A stretch of DNA of 64,000 bases from Metellina segmentata (taxonomy: Eukaryota > Arthropoda > Arachnida > Araneae > Tetragnathidae), in assembly GCA_947359465.1 (NCBI GenBank), contig OX375880.1, positions 10,230,432-10,294,431 on the forward strand. Direction: 5' to 3'. Under the pieces are notes generated by a model, which was not told the origin of the DNA, did not search any database, and saw nothing but the letters and a program-made list of their open reading frames with translations. This document shows positions 1 through 10,879 of the stretch, one piece after another. Every line of letters begins with the position of its first letter. The stretch's first letter is position 1. The translations under genes were made by a program, and so were the position numbers.

Positions 1-188
1 TTACATTAATAAACTTTTGTTAAAACTTATTATTTGCCTTTATTTTTTTAAAGAATTTTAATTAAATTTTTTTAAAGAATTCTTGCCTTGTCAACATAAA
101 AAAAAAAAGTGAGCCAAAGAACGTCAAGACCGTTGCCACCAAACGGGGCAGAAAATATAGCTGTACCAAACATCCGTCTTCTTAACGG
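1..188. other. AT-rich sequence, no gene seen
   Basis: Mostly A/T with a short A run near 100-110. No open frame, repeat family or RNA gene that I can support. Confidence 0.5.
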
Positions 189-305
189 AGTCGCCTGACC
201 GTGGTTCAAAATTACGAGGTGTTGTCCTCGGATCTTTCCCTGAAGGGATTGATCCCGGACCGTCGTCGTGTTGCTCTAGTACGACGCTAACTAAAAAATT
301 ATCAA
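189..305 (+). repeat. SINE 3' fragment
   Basis: Matches the 3' half of the SINE described at 995-1337: the 'gaccgtggttcaaaatta' block, the 'gatctttccctgaaggga' block, and the terminal 'gctctagtacgacg' block. The head is missing (5'-truncated), as is usual for LINE-mobilised SINEs. Confidence 0.8.
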
Positions 306-404
306 TTATCTTCTTAACGGAAAATAATTAGCTTTTTGCCGCAAACACTTCCACAAATCCAAGTGTCACAGTTAAAAAAAAAATTATACAACCTGGTAAT
401 TTGG

Positions 405-550
405 TAATTTTAGTTAACGTCGTACTAGAGCAACACAACGGGCTATTGACGACGATCCGGGATCAGTTCCTTGAGGGAAAGATCCGAGGACAACACCTCG
501 TAATTTTGAACCACGGTCAGATGACGAAGCAACACCTGAACTAAAATTTT
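405..550 (-). repeat. SINE 3' fragment, minus orientation
   Basis: Begins with the tail (ggtaatttt) and reads 'aacgtcgtactagagcaac' and then the body in reverse. It stops inside the body at 'caacacctgaac' and is followed directly by a different tRNA-like repeat. Confidence 0.8.
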
Positions 551-641
551 CAGCCAGCTGGGTTCGAACTCGGGAAGTCATCCTCCGCTGCCAAAGCCAA
601 ACTGAAAGTAGGTGACTTTAGCCATTAGGCCATTGTTGCTT
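551..641 (-). repeat. second tRNA-like repeat, copy 1
   Basis: On the minus strand this holds a B-box-like 'gagttcgaaccc' and an A-box-like stretch. A close relative lies at 29719-29812. The order of boxes suggests a tRNA-derived SINE head. No intact acceptor stem was found, so it is not called a tRNA gene. Confidence 0.5.
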
Positions 642-734
642 CTATACAACCTGATGTGACTGAACAGGCCGTGACTAAAATCCAAGTGAATGTCTTAATT
701 CTACTAATTTACATGAAATGGGAAAATAAATGGA

Positions 735-840
735 ATTAAAAAAGAACCAATGAAATCAAAGGACAATTTGACGGAATGAAAAGAACATTCTAGAATATTC
801 GAAATAAAAATGTAAAATTTCCGCTTGCCGATGTTGGCAT
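735..840. repeat. dispersed AT-rich repeat (pair with 41690-41860)
   Basis: Shares blocks such as 'accaatgaaatcaaagga' and 'ttctagaatattc' in the same order with 41690-41860. The class is unknown: no coding sequence and no clear inverted ends. Confidence 0.5.
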
Positions 841-994
841 ATAAAAGCGGAAATAATTCTTATTTTGATAAGTTGCCTTTAAATCCCATAACTTGTTCAA
901 AAAGTGCACCCAAATTACCCACCAATAGCGTTGCCATTAAAGTATGCAGATGTCAAAGCTGTTCCTAAACTTGTTTCATTCTTCAAAATATTGT

Positions 995-1337
995 TCCGCC
1001 GACCAATCGGAAAAGTGGTTAAGGTGTTAGCCTCTAGATCGGAAGGTTCCTGGTTCGAATCCGGGTCCGGGCATGGATGTTTGTAAACGTATGGTGTAGA
1101 GGCAGTTGGTGCACCTTAAATCTGTCGTGGCCGAAAGTCCTGACGTTGGGTTGGCGTGGAAGTTTGGAGAGTGGGGTGCCAGCTCAGGTGTTGCTTCGTC
1201 ATCTGACCGTGGTTCAAAATTACGAGGTGTTGTCCTCGATCTTTCCCTTAAGGGACTGATTCCGGACCGTCGTCAATAGCCCGCTGTGTTGCTCTAGTAC
1301 GACGTTGACTAAAATTACCATTACCATTACCAAAATA
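995..1337 (+). repeat. full-length tRNA-derived SINE, head type A
   Basis: The best full copy of the main SINE family. The head, 'gtggttaaggtgttagcc' (A box) to 'ggttcgaatccggg' (B box), looks tRNA-derived and would carry an internal RNA polymerase III promoter. The body, about 240 bp, runs through 'taaatctgtcgtggcc', 'ctgaccgtggttcaaaat' and 'cccttaagggactgat' to 'gctctagtacgacgttga'. The tail is a run of ATTACC units. About thirty full or partial copies occur in this window on both strands. The 3' end presumably pairs with a partner LINE that I cannot identify. Confidence 0.88.
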
Positions 1338-1351
1338 TTGTCCAAATTATT

Positions 1352-1670
1352 TGCGGGCCGTGGCATCCCGGTTGGAATAGTAACGGAAAAGCATCCGGAG
1401 GGGTTGCGAGTACGAATCCAACCAAAGACCGTCGTGTATAAAAGGAGCGGGTGCACGTTGAATAAGTCGTGGCGTGGCCTCAAATGCCCTCACGTTGGTG
1501 TGGTGGGAAAATCTGGTCCCAGCTCTGGTGTTACCTCGTCATCTAACCGTGGCTCAAAATTACGTCGTGTTGTCTTCGAATCTTTCCCTTCGGGGATTGA
1601 TCCCGGACCGTTACCAATAGCCTGCCATGTTGCTCCAGTGAGACGTTGCGAAAAATACCTACCCACCTAT
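1352..1670 (+). repeat. near full-length SINE, head type B
   Basis: Same body as 995-1337 but a different tRNA-like head: 'cccggttggaatagtaac', then 'gcgagtacgaatccaacc', then 'aaagaccgtcgtgta'. The tail is (TACC)n rather than (ATTACC)n. It lies tandem to the previous copy. Confidence 0.85.
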
Positions 1671-2270
1671 CAAATTATTTGCTTAAAAATCGCCATTCGA
1701 AAGAAGAAACGATCCGAACCAGAGTGCAATCGGTACAATTTTCGACACACAAAGGAAAGATTCTAAGAATAAAGCTGTTTACGCTTAATCGTAGAAAGAA
1801 CTGCGCTTTATGTATCTGTCGTGAATAAAAAAAGAAGCAAAACAGGAATGAATTGTCGGCAAATTAGGTCGCTTCGAGTAAGTTATGTTCCACAGAAGTC
1901 ACGTTTGTGCGAGTTACAACATTATGCAATCAAAACAACTGTCGAAAGGTGCGTTACATACAAAAGAATATGACTTCAGATGCGCCTAATACTTTCTGTT
2001 TCAAGAGTTGCGCTATGTGCTGAATTACCTTTGCGCGATGTTTTATCTAAATCGAAATAAAGCTTTAAAGAATAAATTTATGAAAATATTATTCGAGTCT
2101 TTTATCTATTTCAAGAATTTGTCTATTGCACTAAAAATTGAAGTATCGTCTTCGGATAACCGTAATTGCATGTGATTTAATTAAACGAATATTTTTTTCC
2201 AATGGCGGGCACATAAGAACTTGCCATTGACCAACTTGAATCATGGCCACTTGTTAAGGAGCACCCAGTG
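1671..2270. other. no gene seen
   Basis: AT-rich sequence with short chance frames only. No repeat family from elsewhere in the window was recognised. Confidence 0.4.
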
Positions 2271-2515
2271 AGTAATGGTAATGGTAAAGGTAATTTTAGT
2301 TAACGTCGTACAAGAGCAACACAAAGAGCTATTGACGATCAGGGATCAGTCCCTTAAGAGCAAGATCCGAGGACAACACCTCGTAATTTTGAACCGCGGT
2401 CAGATGACGAAGCAACACTTGAGCTGGAACCCCACTCTTCAAACTTTCACGCCAACCCAATGTGAGGACTTTCGGCCACGACAGATTTAAGGTGCACAAG
2501 CCGCCTCTACACCTA
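2271..2515 (-). repeat. SINE, 5'-truncated, minus orientation
   Basis: Tail 'gtaatggtaatggtaaag' first, then the full body in reverse down to the 'cacaagccgcctctacacc' block. The tRNA head is missing. Confidence 0.85.
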
Positions 2516-3046
2516 CAACGACCTCGTCATTGGACCGTGTTATGGCCATATTTGGCCATGCTCCGCCATTCACAATAGAGGCGATGCCAAATACTGGACA
2601 CGCACAACAATGAAAGTTTTACTGAAACAGCAGAGAAATGCAGACAAGGAGGAATCGATGTTTAAAGGAATCGAATCTGCACCACCAACGAAGTCGCAGG
2701 TTGTTTTAGCATAGGATATCCTTGTTGCTACAACCATAAATTACTGAGATTCTGGTGAATAGACACGGCGGAATTCAACCATATAACATCAAAGGGAAAA
2801 AAATGTAATTGCAGAGTACCTTTTTCCACTTCCATTTTTTGCAGACCTTGGGTTTTCCCGCATAGTGTGTGGGGGCAACAGACCGACTCTAACTATAAGG
2901 AAAGTGAATATGGGATTCTCCCACTACATTTTTTTCCAACTCCTAGATCACAAAAGTCTACGAATCCCTTCTGAATATTTTTTTCATTTGTGCTTTAAAG
3001 ATTTCGCGTTTATATCAATAGCATAGCGCAGTATTGAAAATTGGTT
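2516..3046. other. no gene seen; short LINE-3'-end-like stretch
   Basis: 2537-2575 ('ggccatatttggccatgctc') resembles the 3' end motif of the LINE relics at 25380 and 51787. The rest shows nothing I can name. Confidence 0.3.
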
Positions 3047-3140
3047 AACTTTAAATTAACGTCGTAACTAGAGCAACACAACGGCTATTGATGACGACCA
3101 GTGGACAACACCACGTAATTTTGAACCACGGTGAGATGAC
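3047..3140 (-). repeat. SINE fragment with internal deletion
   Basis: 'aacgtcgtaactagagcaac' is followed by a shortened body ending at 'ggtgagatgacga'. Part of the 'ggatcaatccctt' block is missing. Confidence 0.75.
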
Positions 3141-3221
3141 GATTGGATAATTGGGAACGCTGAGATATTGGATTGGGGAAAGGCAAAAAACAAATCTTAC
3201 ATTCTGCTTAGAAAAGCTCAT

Positions 3222-4106
3222 TAGGGCAACTTTTTGCAACAAATGCAACTTTTTTTCACACGTTCTACGCTGCATGTAAAGTGCTAAAACCAAAATTCCT
3301 CCAGCATGGGGTGTATTGTAAGTCAGTTATAACTGCAACATAAATGCAACTTTATCCATAAATGCAACTTTTTGCATAAATGCAACCACCTGCAACTTTT
3401 TTAATTTAGCTTAAAATTAAATAAGTAACTATTTAATTTTGCAAATTCAGCACAAAATTAAACATGCAACTATTTAATAACTATTTTGCACGGTAATATT
3501 TCCGAATATATATACACATAAAACCATGCTGATGATTGGAACACTAAACTTCGTTCACCCAGAGCTGTCAAAACGTTTGCTGAAAATCAAAAGCAGCTAC
3601 GAACGTTTGATTCGTCTCGTAGAAAAATAGGAATTGAAAGCGTACAACATCGAGGCAGCGAATGAAGATAGCAGATCGAAGGATTTTATAGAAGTTCCTT
3701 GCAACCTTAAAGCGTATCATAAAAAACGATTGGACAAAAATAATGACCTGATGGTTATTGCTACACTTTACACAGACGATATTCTTCCTAGTGATGATTT
3801 TCAACTGCAACAATGCAGGCAACAGTAGTCTCTGTTGAATTCAGCTTTTCAATGTTAAAGAAATTACTGGCCAAGGATCAGCCATTCAAAGATGTCAATG
3901 TTCTTCATTATTTAAGTATGCATAATAATACTTTTGAATGCCACTAAAAATATAAATACATTCAGATTTTTTCCTCTTTTTTTTACGAATAATTTATTTT
4001 ATATTTTAGTTTACCAAAAATAAATGCAACTTTATTCCCTAAATGCAACTTTAGAGAATGATAAATGCAACTTTCCCATTTTTACTGCAACAAAAAAGTT
4101 GCACTA
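3222..4106 (+). mobile_element. hAT-like element, copy 1, with transposase remnant
   Basis: Ends are 'tagggcaactttttgcaac' and its inverted form 'aaaaaagttgcacta'. Several copies of 'aaatgcaacttt' cluster just inside both ends, as subterminal transposase-binding repeats often do in hAT elements. Inside, on the plus strand at about 3600-3925, are remnants of a hAT C-terminal dimerisation region: a block like 'SVEFSFSMLKKLLAKDQPF' (residues read across a broken frame). Flanks share CTCAT, a weaker duplication than that of its sister copy at 6060-6878. Non-functional. Confidence 0.72.
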
Positions 4107-4407
4107 CTCATAAGATGTCAGGTCCATTCGCCGTTGCTCTTAAATGCTCTATTTCAAGTCATTTTACCTCGTTGAAATAGAGCCTTCAAGTCACATTTTT
4201 TGTCAAAAATCATCGTTGTTGCTTCAGGTTTTGTCGATTATTTTTGTCCGCTTTTGTAAAATCTCGCTCTACTCTTGGGACAGCGTTTGTGTCGACTGTT
4301 CAGAATTGTCAAGATCAGGAAATAGTTGATAATTTTGGCTGCTTTTTAACTGATAAGTAAAATCGATTTGTATTGCATTGCTCTTGCAGGAAAAAAAAAA
4401 CCACGAC
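4107..4407. other. no gene seen
   Basis: Short gap between a hAT element and a SINE, with chance open frames only. Confidence 0.4.
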
Positions 4408-4724
4408 GAATGGTAATTTTGGTAATTTTTTTAAAATTAACGTCGCGTACTAGAGCAACACAACGGGCTATTGACGACATTCCGGGATCAATCCCCTTAA
4501 GGAAAGATTCAAGGACAACAGCACGTCATTTTGAACCACGGTCAGATGACGAGGCAACACCTGAGCTGGCACCCCACTTTCCAAACTTCCACACTACGCC
4601 AACGTGAGGACATATTAGACAGATTTAACGTGCACCAGCCCCCTTTGTACACAACGGTATTTAGTTGGATTCTAACTTGCAACCTTCCGGTTGTTCCTGT
4701 AATTAACTACCTACATTACTTAAT
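4408..4724 (-). repeat. SINE, head type B, minus orientation
   Basis: Tail 'ggtaattttggtaatttt', body in reverse, then the head block 'acaacggtatttagttgg' and 'aaccttccggttg'. It ends beside the TA target of the Tc1 element that follows. Confidence 0.82.
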
Positions 4725-4726
4725 TA

Positions 4727-5600
4727 CACAGTCCAGTCACATTAATGTGACCACCTGTCAAAAGTCATAATAACCACCTTTGTCAGAGCGAACCGCTTCG
4801 AGACGTACAGGTAGAGAGTCAATTAGGTTTCTGCACCCAATGAATGCCAGTAAAAAATTCCCCAAACTATGATGCTCCCTCCTCCAGCCTGGATCCTTCC
4901 GGCAATTGTTGCAGGGTGTTTGCTTTCAGACGTTTCACGCCGTATACGCCAACGTCCATCTGTCCGATGGAGCATAAAACGTGATTCATCGGAAAAAGCC
5001 ACCTGTCGCCACTCTGTGGACGTTCAGTTGCGGTACTGGCGTGCAAATTCCAGCCTTCGTCGCCGATGAACAGCAGTCAGCATAGGTGCATTAACCAGGC
5101 GTATGCTGCGGAGGCCCATGCACAGCAACGTTCGCTGAACCGTTGTTGAGGATACACTCTTGGTAGCCCCTTGGTTCATCTGGGCGGTCAGTTGCTCAAT
5201 AGTTGCACGTCTATTAGCCCGAACGCATCTCTGTAGCCTTCGTTCGCCTCTGTCATCTATAGCCCGTGGTGCACCACATGTGCCACGCCGCTGATTTCGG
5301 ATTGTGCCATTTTGCCATGCACGGTATACTTTAACTACGGCGGCACGCGAACAGTTCACAAAATTAACCGTTTCCGAAATGCTTCCACCCTTGGCCCGAA
5401 AGCCAATAATCATGCCCTTTTGGACGTCGGATAAATCGCTACGTTTCTGCATTACGCCAACGATTGAAATGCTTTCCGATGCCCTAGGACATCCTTTATA
5501 TACACTCCACTGCAATGTGCTGCCACCTGCCTTTTGTGATTGGTTATTTCACGTTGACGTCGAAAGTAGGTGGTGGTCACATTAATGTGACTGGACTGTG
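4727..5600 (-). mobile_element. Tc1-like element, internally deleted, with perfect 29-bp inverted ends
   Basis: Left end 'cacagtccagtcacattaat' and on to 4755; the right end 5572-5600 is its exact reverse complement over 29 bp. TA dinucleotides at 4725-4726 and 5601-5602 are the Tc1/mariner target duplication. At 874 bp it is about half the usual Tc1 length: the transposase N-terminal half and the first catalytic block survive, but the part with the second and third acidic residues is deleted. The inverted end contains the 14-bp palindrome 'tcacattaatgtga'. Confidence 0.92.
5024..5452 (-). pseudogene. Tc1 transposase N-terminal half
   Basis: Reading from Met at 5450-5452 gives the paired helix-turn-helix region of Tc1 transposases ('SDVQKGMIIGFRAKGGS' near the start, then 'AAVVKVYRAWQNGT'), followed by the second HTH ('STTVQRTLLCMGL'). 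The frame stops at a TGA (5024-5026) exactly where relatives have Trp in 'NW'. Past the stop the same frame goes on with 'VAFSDESRFM', the first catalytic Asp block, and then to 'VWGIF' at about 4862. It is broken there by the internal deletion. Cut-and-paste transposase of the IS630/Tc1/mariner superfamily; inactive. Confidence 0.88.
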
Positions 5601-5689
5601 TATTAACTCAGATTTCATTCATTTGCTACTAACAGGACCGAACTGAGAACTCGTTAGAGGAAAGTGTTAAAATGATTAAAAAATAGCAC

Positions 5690-5868
5690 TTTGAGGCATG
5701 GCGAGCAATTCCTGCCCAGACTTATATAGAACGTGTGGAAATTATGCCTCGACGTGTTGCAGCTGTAATAAAAGCAAAAGGAGGGTCTACCCATTACTAA
5801 ATAGAATACTAAAGCACTTTTTCTGAAAAACATGCAATGTCCAAATACTTTTGTCTATATAATGAGAC
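5690..5868 (+). mobile_element. Tc1-like 3' remnant (second Tc1 family)
   Basis: Encodes the degraded C-terminus ('MPRRVAAVIKAKGGSTHY' read at about 5742-5795) and ends in 'caaatacttttgtctatata', the terminal repeat of the family also seen at 12253-12815 and 22463-22575. The 5' part is lost. Confidence 0.75.
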
Positions 5869-6059
5869 AGTGGAGACAAAAGAGAGTGGCGCAGTTTCAG
5901 GGGTAAATTTACAATATGTTTTGTTACGCACTGGAATGTTCCATTTCGTTCAAAGTGAAAGACTCGAGTGCAAACAAAAATAATTTATTTAATATTCAGT
6001 CATGTCCGACTGGAAGAAATCAGAAAGTAAAAATCATTTAGATTTACAAATGTTATCAG

Positions 6060-6878
6060 TAGGGCAACTTTTTGCAACAAATGCAACTTTTTTTCACACG
6101 TTCTACGCTGTATGTAAAGTACTAAAAACAAAATTCTTCCTACATGGGGTGTATTGTAAGTGGGTTATAACCGCAACATAAATGCAAATTTTTGCATGAT
6201 TGCAACTTTTTACAATTTAGCTTAAAATTAAGTAATATGATATTACTATTTTATTTTTTGCCCTCTGAATATATATATATATAAATAAATCCTTCAATCA
6301 CGTGTGTTGAAATAAATAGCAAGAAGTACTTTAACACATTGGTTGGCACTCATGATAATCCAGAGCAAACTTGCGTAATCGACTGCAGAGTTTGCGAGGT
6401 GTTTCAATCATCGCGATATGTTGTTTTCTTGTAGATGACGTTTTAAAATCTCTGAATATTGAGCGAAAGGATTTTGCGCTTCTGCTATCCGATACAGCAT
6501 ATTGACTGCGGCTGGAATCACACTCAAGGTGCTTTATCCGCGATTGCTCCAAGTGAGCATACTTGAGTGGCATACTTGTTTCAAAACTGCAGAAAAAGTC
6601 CAATGCAACAATGTCAGGCAACATCAGTCTCTGTTGAGCGCAGTTTTCCAATGTTAAAGAAATAACTTACTGACCAAGGATCGGCCATTCAACGATATCA
6701 ACGTTATTTTGTATTTATTGATGTACAAATAAATTTTGAATATTTCAATTTTTTACTCATAATTTATTTTAGATATTAGTGTATAAAAAATTAATGCAAC
6801 TTTATTCTTATAAATGCAACTTTAGGCAATGATAAATGCAACTTTTCCCATTTTTAATACAACAAAAAAGTTGCCCTA
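6060..6878 (+). mobile_element. hAT-like element, copy 2, with 8-bp TSD
   Basis: Same family as 3222-4106. Ends 'tagggcaactttttgcaac' and 'aaaaaagttgcccta'. Flanks GTTATCAG (6052-6059) and GTTATCAC (6879-6886) are an 8-bp duplication with one mismatch, diagnostic of hAT. A coding remnant at 6600-6720 on the plus strand shows a hAT dimerisation block like 'SVSVERSFPMLKK' followed by a stop. The 106-codon frame on the opposite strand is taken as a shadow. Confidence 0.85.
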
Positions 6879-6886
6879 GTTATCAC

Positions 6887-7525
6887 ATCATAGTTTCCAA
6901 AAAGGCATGCTTTAAACATAACCAACCTCCTTAATTATAAGTACCGATCGCGGCCAACCTGTTGTCATACGGCACAAACTAAACATACAATAATGAAAAC
7001 GCATTCTCCTGAACGGTACCTTCGTGGTGGAGAAGTTGATCGTTGTAATAATATAATTTGTGTCCTTACAGGCACGTAAAAATACATCCAGAAAAATTAT
7101 GTCGTATGCATTCGCATTTCTCCTTTATTGCCCCTCGTAGCTACCCCACCCCTCATCCTCTTCTCCGAGAAAAAAAATATAAAACTCCTGTTAAGAGCGT
7201 CTCGAAGTTGTAAAGCTTCTCGACACAGAAATGCACTTAACATGAGCTGTGAAAAGAAAGCAGAGGATTAAGCATTGGCAGAACAATCAAAGTGCAGGGT
7301 CATAAAATTATGCTATGCACATAACCGACGAAAATGTGCTATAACACTTGGGAAAGCAGGTATCCAATGCATAGGAATCTGAATTTATAACTTGTAAAAT
7401 TATACGCAGCTCTTGGAAAGTTATTTCAATAACTGAATATTTTGTAATGCTTGTGAAGCAACTCAGAAGCACAATGAGGAAAAAACATACTCACTATTAT
7501 GTACGGGACGTTTTGAGACAGGCTG
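6887..7525. other. no gene seen
   Basis: No repeat or coding sequence recognised in this 0.6-kb stretch. Confidence 0.4.
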
Positions 7526-7795
7526 CCGTAGTCTAGTTGGAAGAGTCACGAAACTCGATCCAACAAAAGACCGTCGTGTACTCGGGGACTGGTACACGTT
7601 AAATCTGTCGTGGTATCAAATGTCCTCAGGTTGGCGTAGTGGGGAAAAGGAGTAGGCCTTCTTCTTCTGATCGTGAATCAAAATGACGCGGTTTCGCCCT
7701 ATGATGTTTTCCATAGGAATAGGTCCCGGACCGTCGTCAATAGCCCGTTATGTTGCTCCAGTGCTGCGTTAATTGACTACCTACTTACCAAAGTT
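7526..7795 (+). repeat. SINE, head type B
   Basis: Starts at a degraded head 'gccgtagtctagttggaaga' that skips part of the tRNA-like region, then 'aaaagaccgtcgtgta', the body and a (TACC)-type tail 'gactacctacttacc'. Confidence 0.82.
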
Positions 7796-7911
7796 CTGGG
7801 AACTGTGTTACACTTTTTTTATTTGGTTAATTTCCTGCTGTTTTTTTTTAAAGGTATGAAATCTATGTAAATGGTTGTGAATGCTACATTCAGAAAAATG
7901 GTGGGTGGGTT

Positions 7912-8212
7912 TTTCATTAACGTCGCACTGGAGCGAAACGGCGGGCTATTGGCGACGGTCCGAGATCAAACCCGAAGTGTAACATCCGAGGACAACGCCA
8001 CGTCATTTTGAATCTTGATCGAATGACGAGGTCACACCTGAGCTGGCACCCTACTCTAAAAACGTCATCATCAAGCCAGCGTGTGGATATATGAGGCCAC
8101 GACAGATTTAAGGTGTACCAGCCCCCTCTTGTAAACGACGGTCTTCGCTTGGATTCGAACTTGTAGCCCTCCGGTTGCTAATCCGTTACACTTCCAACCG
8201 GGCCTACCTTCC
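7912..8212 (-). repeat. SINE, head type B, minus orientation
   Basis: Body from 'aacgtcgcactggagcgaaa' in reverse to the head 'ccgttacacttccaaccggg'. Nearly full length. Confidence 0.85.
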
Positions 8213-8924
8213 ACGTTCTTTATTATAAATGGATTGAAATCAGATACGAAATGTGAACAAGGACACTTTGCGAACAATAAATCTGAACAATTAAGAAAAT
8301 TTAATGCAGATGCTATGCTAGCAGTGGACTTATTTCCCGGCGTCCCTGTAAACGCGGCGCACAGTTTGTCAACCACTGTTTCGTTTTGCCATTTTCTCGC
8401 CTTGTTCGCCACTTCTGATGCAACAGCTGCTAATTTTTCGCCTTTGCAGTTCGGCGTTACACATATCTAACCACCCCAGTGCGATTTATCCCTATCCATC
8501 ATTTCCAGTGAAGGATACAATCAAAAATGAAACGAACTATTCGCTTGTTATTTTCTCATTAACGACTTTAAACCGTAGAATTCTTCCAGATTGCCCAACC
8601 CCTTCCCCTCGTTAATCACCTACGCCAATCAAATCGCTCGTAAACAGCATTTTCCATCATCTGGGCTCTAAAAGGCTTCCACTCGTATCTTCGAAACTGG
8701 CAGATCCTCGCGAAGGATATGCGCTAAATTTCCTTAGCCCTCCTCGCGTTTTCGGCGAGATATCTCGTCCAAGATCTAGTGTTAGTAATAAAAAAAATTT
8801 ATCGTCCTTCAAGATCCGGTCCTGATCCGGTTCCTGATGAACTGATACCCAGTCGAGACAAAACTGCCTTATTACTCCAAGTGGGAATGTAGATCCAAAT
8901 GGAAAATACAAACTATCCTTTGCC
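8213..8924. other. no gene seen
   Basis: Several open frames of 60-85 codons overlap on both strands, but none resembles a known family and none has supporting structure. Treated as noncoding. Confidence 0.4.
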
Positions 8925-9012
8925 TAGAGTTTGGATCGAACCCGGACCTTCGTCAATAGCTCGTTGTATAGCTCCAGTTCGACGTTAATTAAAATACCTA
9001 CCTACCTACCCT
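8925..9012 (+). repeat. SINE 3' end fragment
   Basis: 'cgaacccggaccttcgtcaa' to 'cgacgttaattaaaatac' with a clean (TACC)n tail at 8995-9010. Confidence 0.8.
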
Positions 9013-9104
9013 TGCCTAGAATTGGTGACAGTTTGGAACAGGTTTTTGCATCAGAGGCTGGCCTCTAAAGGGTGGTTTTCGAACGCCAAAATAAACCAAA
9101 ATTG

Positions 9105-9432
9105 AATAGGTAGGTTGGTATTTTATTTTAATTAACGTCGTACTGGAGCAACACAATGGGTTATTGACGACTGTCCGGGATCAATCCTCCAAGGGAAATA
9201 TCCGACGACAACTCCACGTCATTTTGGACCACGGTCAGATGACGAGGCAACACCTGAGCTAGCACCTCCCTCTCCAAACTTCCACACTACTCCAACGTGA
9301 GGAAATTTGAGGCTACGACAGATTTAAAGTGCACCAACCACCTTTGTACACGACGGTCTTTGGTTGGATTCGAACTCGAAAACTTCCGGTTGCTAATCCG
9401 TTACTCTTCCAACCAGCCCTTGGGGCATACGC
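9105..9432 (-). repeat. full-length SINE, head type B, minus orientation
   Basis: Good type B reference copy. Tail 'aggtaggttggta', complete body, then the head with 'ttggattcgaactcg' (B box on the minus strand) and 'ttactcttccaacc' (A-box region). Confidence 0.88.
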
Positions 9433-9477
9433 GGAAAAAACTATCTAAAAACGGAATTGTCTTATTTAGTTATCTTC

Positions 9478-9600
9478 GCTATATAACCGTGATTCAAAAC
9501 GACAGGGTGTTGTCCTCGGGTCTTTCCCTCGGGAACTGATCTCGTACCATCAGCAATAGCCCTTTGTCTTGTGCCCTTTGTCCGGGATCAGTCCCTTGGA
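9478..9600 (+). repeat. SINE fragments, rearranged
   Basis: 9484-9560 is the body in plus orientation. At 9577-9600 the block 'ccgggatcagtcccttgga' appears in the opposite orientation, so two short pieces abut. Confidence 0.65.
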
Positions 9601-10259
9601 CTGTACCTGTCGGGACATAGTACCTTTCGGACCAAAAATTGATCATTTTTCTGAACCATTTTCTACTCATCATAAATCAACAACCTTTACTCATTTTTGA
9701 ATGGAATTTTGATAGGATTCATAATAAAGTACTAACTTTAAAAAAATGGTAAAAAATTTGTAATTTAGATAAAATATTTTTTTAAACAACATAAAATGTG
9801 AACACAATAATAAAAATAATTAATTGGCTAACATCTTGCTTCCCGCAAGATAATTTTTGAAATATATACAGTAGAATCTAAATTTTGATGTCAAATTAAA
9901 GCTAAATAATACCTTTATATAGCAAACCTCAAAATTTAAAATTATCTAGCATTTCAATATTAAAAAAAAATTTAAATTTCATAAAAAATTTAAATTATTA
10001 AAATTTTTGTTTTATCATGCTATATATTAGAATGTATGCATCTCATTAATATATTGGAGGTTCACAGAATTAAGATCCATAAGTAGAACATATATGTGAA
10101 ATATTATAGCTCTACAATCATAACTTTTTTTGTAATATTGTGGGAAAGTCTAAAAATCAGAAACTGAGAAAATCAAGTTTGAAGATTGAATTTCTATTAT
10201 GTAAAATATCATAAAAATCTTAGGGTTTAAAATGCTCCTGCTACATATGTAGGACCTCC
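9601..10259. other. AT-rich, no gene seen
   Basis: Long A/T runs. It may be noncoding flank of the Mutator-like element to its right, but no end could be defined. Confidence 0.4.
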
Positions 10260-10275
10260 TATTTCTGCCAAATGC

Positions 10276-10875
10276 TCATTTAAAGCTTTTTTTCCTCATT
10301 CTGTGAGCCCTACGGTCCTCTAGTGTTGATGGCCTACATTTAATTTCTGCACTTTTCAAACACGACAAATCAGATTTTTTAGCAGAGGTGTATGCAAAAT
10401 GTCTTACCTGCAGGCCAAGACATTTCAAAATGCTCAGACGACCTGCCATTCCATCATTAAAAATTACTAATGCTTCGTTTATTAAAACGTCAACAACAGT
10501 TTTAGGTGATCCGGATGTTTTCGGACAATACTTCCAAACAGTGGAATTAAAAGACTCATTAGCATTTTGTGTCTTGCCACCCAGACATTTTTTCAACAAC
10601 TTGGGTGCTGATAGTTCTGCAAATGTAGGTTTAATTGCATCCATTGCAGGTATTGGCACAGTTTTCTTGCGTATGTAGGAAACACTTGTGTCAAATTGGG
10701 ATCTTTGATACTCACACCATGGCGTGGGACCGTCAGTTTGTTTCCCTTGGGAATGCTGATTCCCATGAAACCGACGTTTCTTTCTGCGAAAATCACCAGT
10801 TCTACGATCTGCTTTGCCAGACATTTTAGCAGGATTTATAAAAAGACTATTTATATCAATAACAAAAAATCGCAA
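10276..10875 (-). pseudogene. Mutator-like transposase, C-terminal fragment
   Basis: A 199-codon open frame. Residues about 53-150 resemble the C-terminal part of the Mutator-like transposase domain common in arthropod genomes: 'PWCEYQRSQFD', then 'AMDAIKPTFAEL' at 77-88 and 'CLGGKTQNANESFN' at 97-110. In this family the last block ends the catalytic core and supplies the final acidic residue (Glu107 here by family position, an inference). The first 50 residues and the basic C-terminus match nothing I recognise, and the N-terminal catalytic part is absent, so this is a detached 3' fragment. Family call from memory of motifs; a domain search would settle it. Confidence 0.68.
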
Positions 10876-10879
10876 CGTC

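Noticed and set aside
996..1075. Genuine tRNA genes at the B-box-like sites
   Set aside because: All good B boxes lie in repeated SINE heads followed by the SINE body, without a closed cloverleaf.
1305..1766. 153-codon frame at the second SINE
   Set aside because: It is built of SINE sequence from two adjacent copies; similar frames recur at other SINE copies.
6331..6651. 106-codon minus-strand frame in the second hAT element
   Set aside because: The hAT dimerisation remnant is read on the plus strand of the same region; the minus frame matches nothing.
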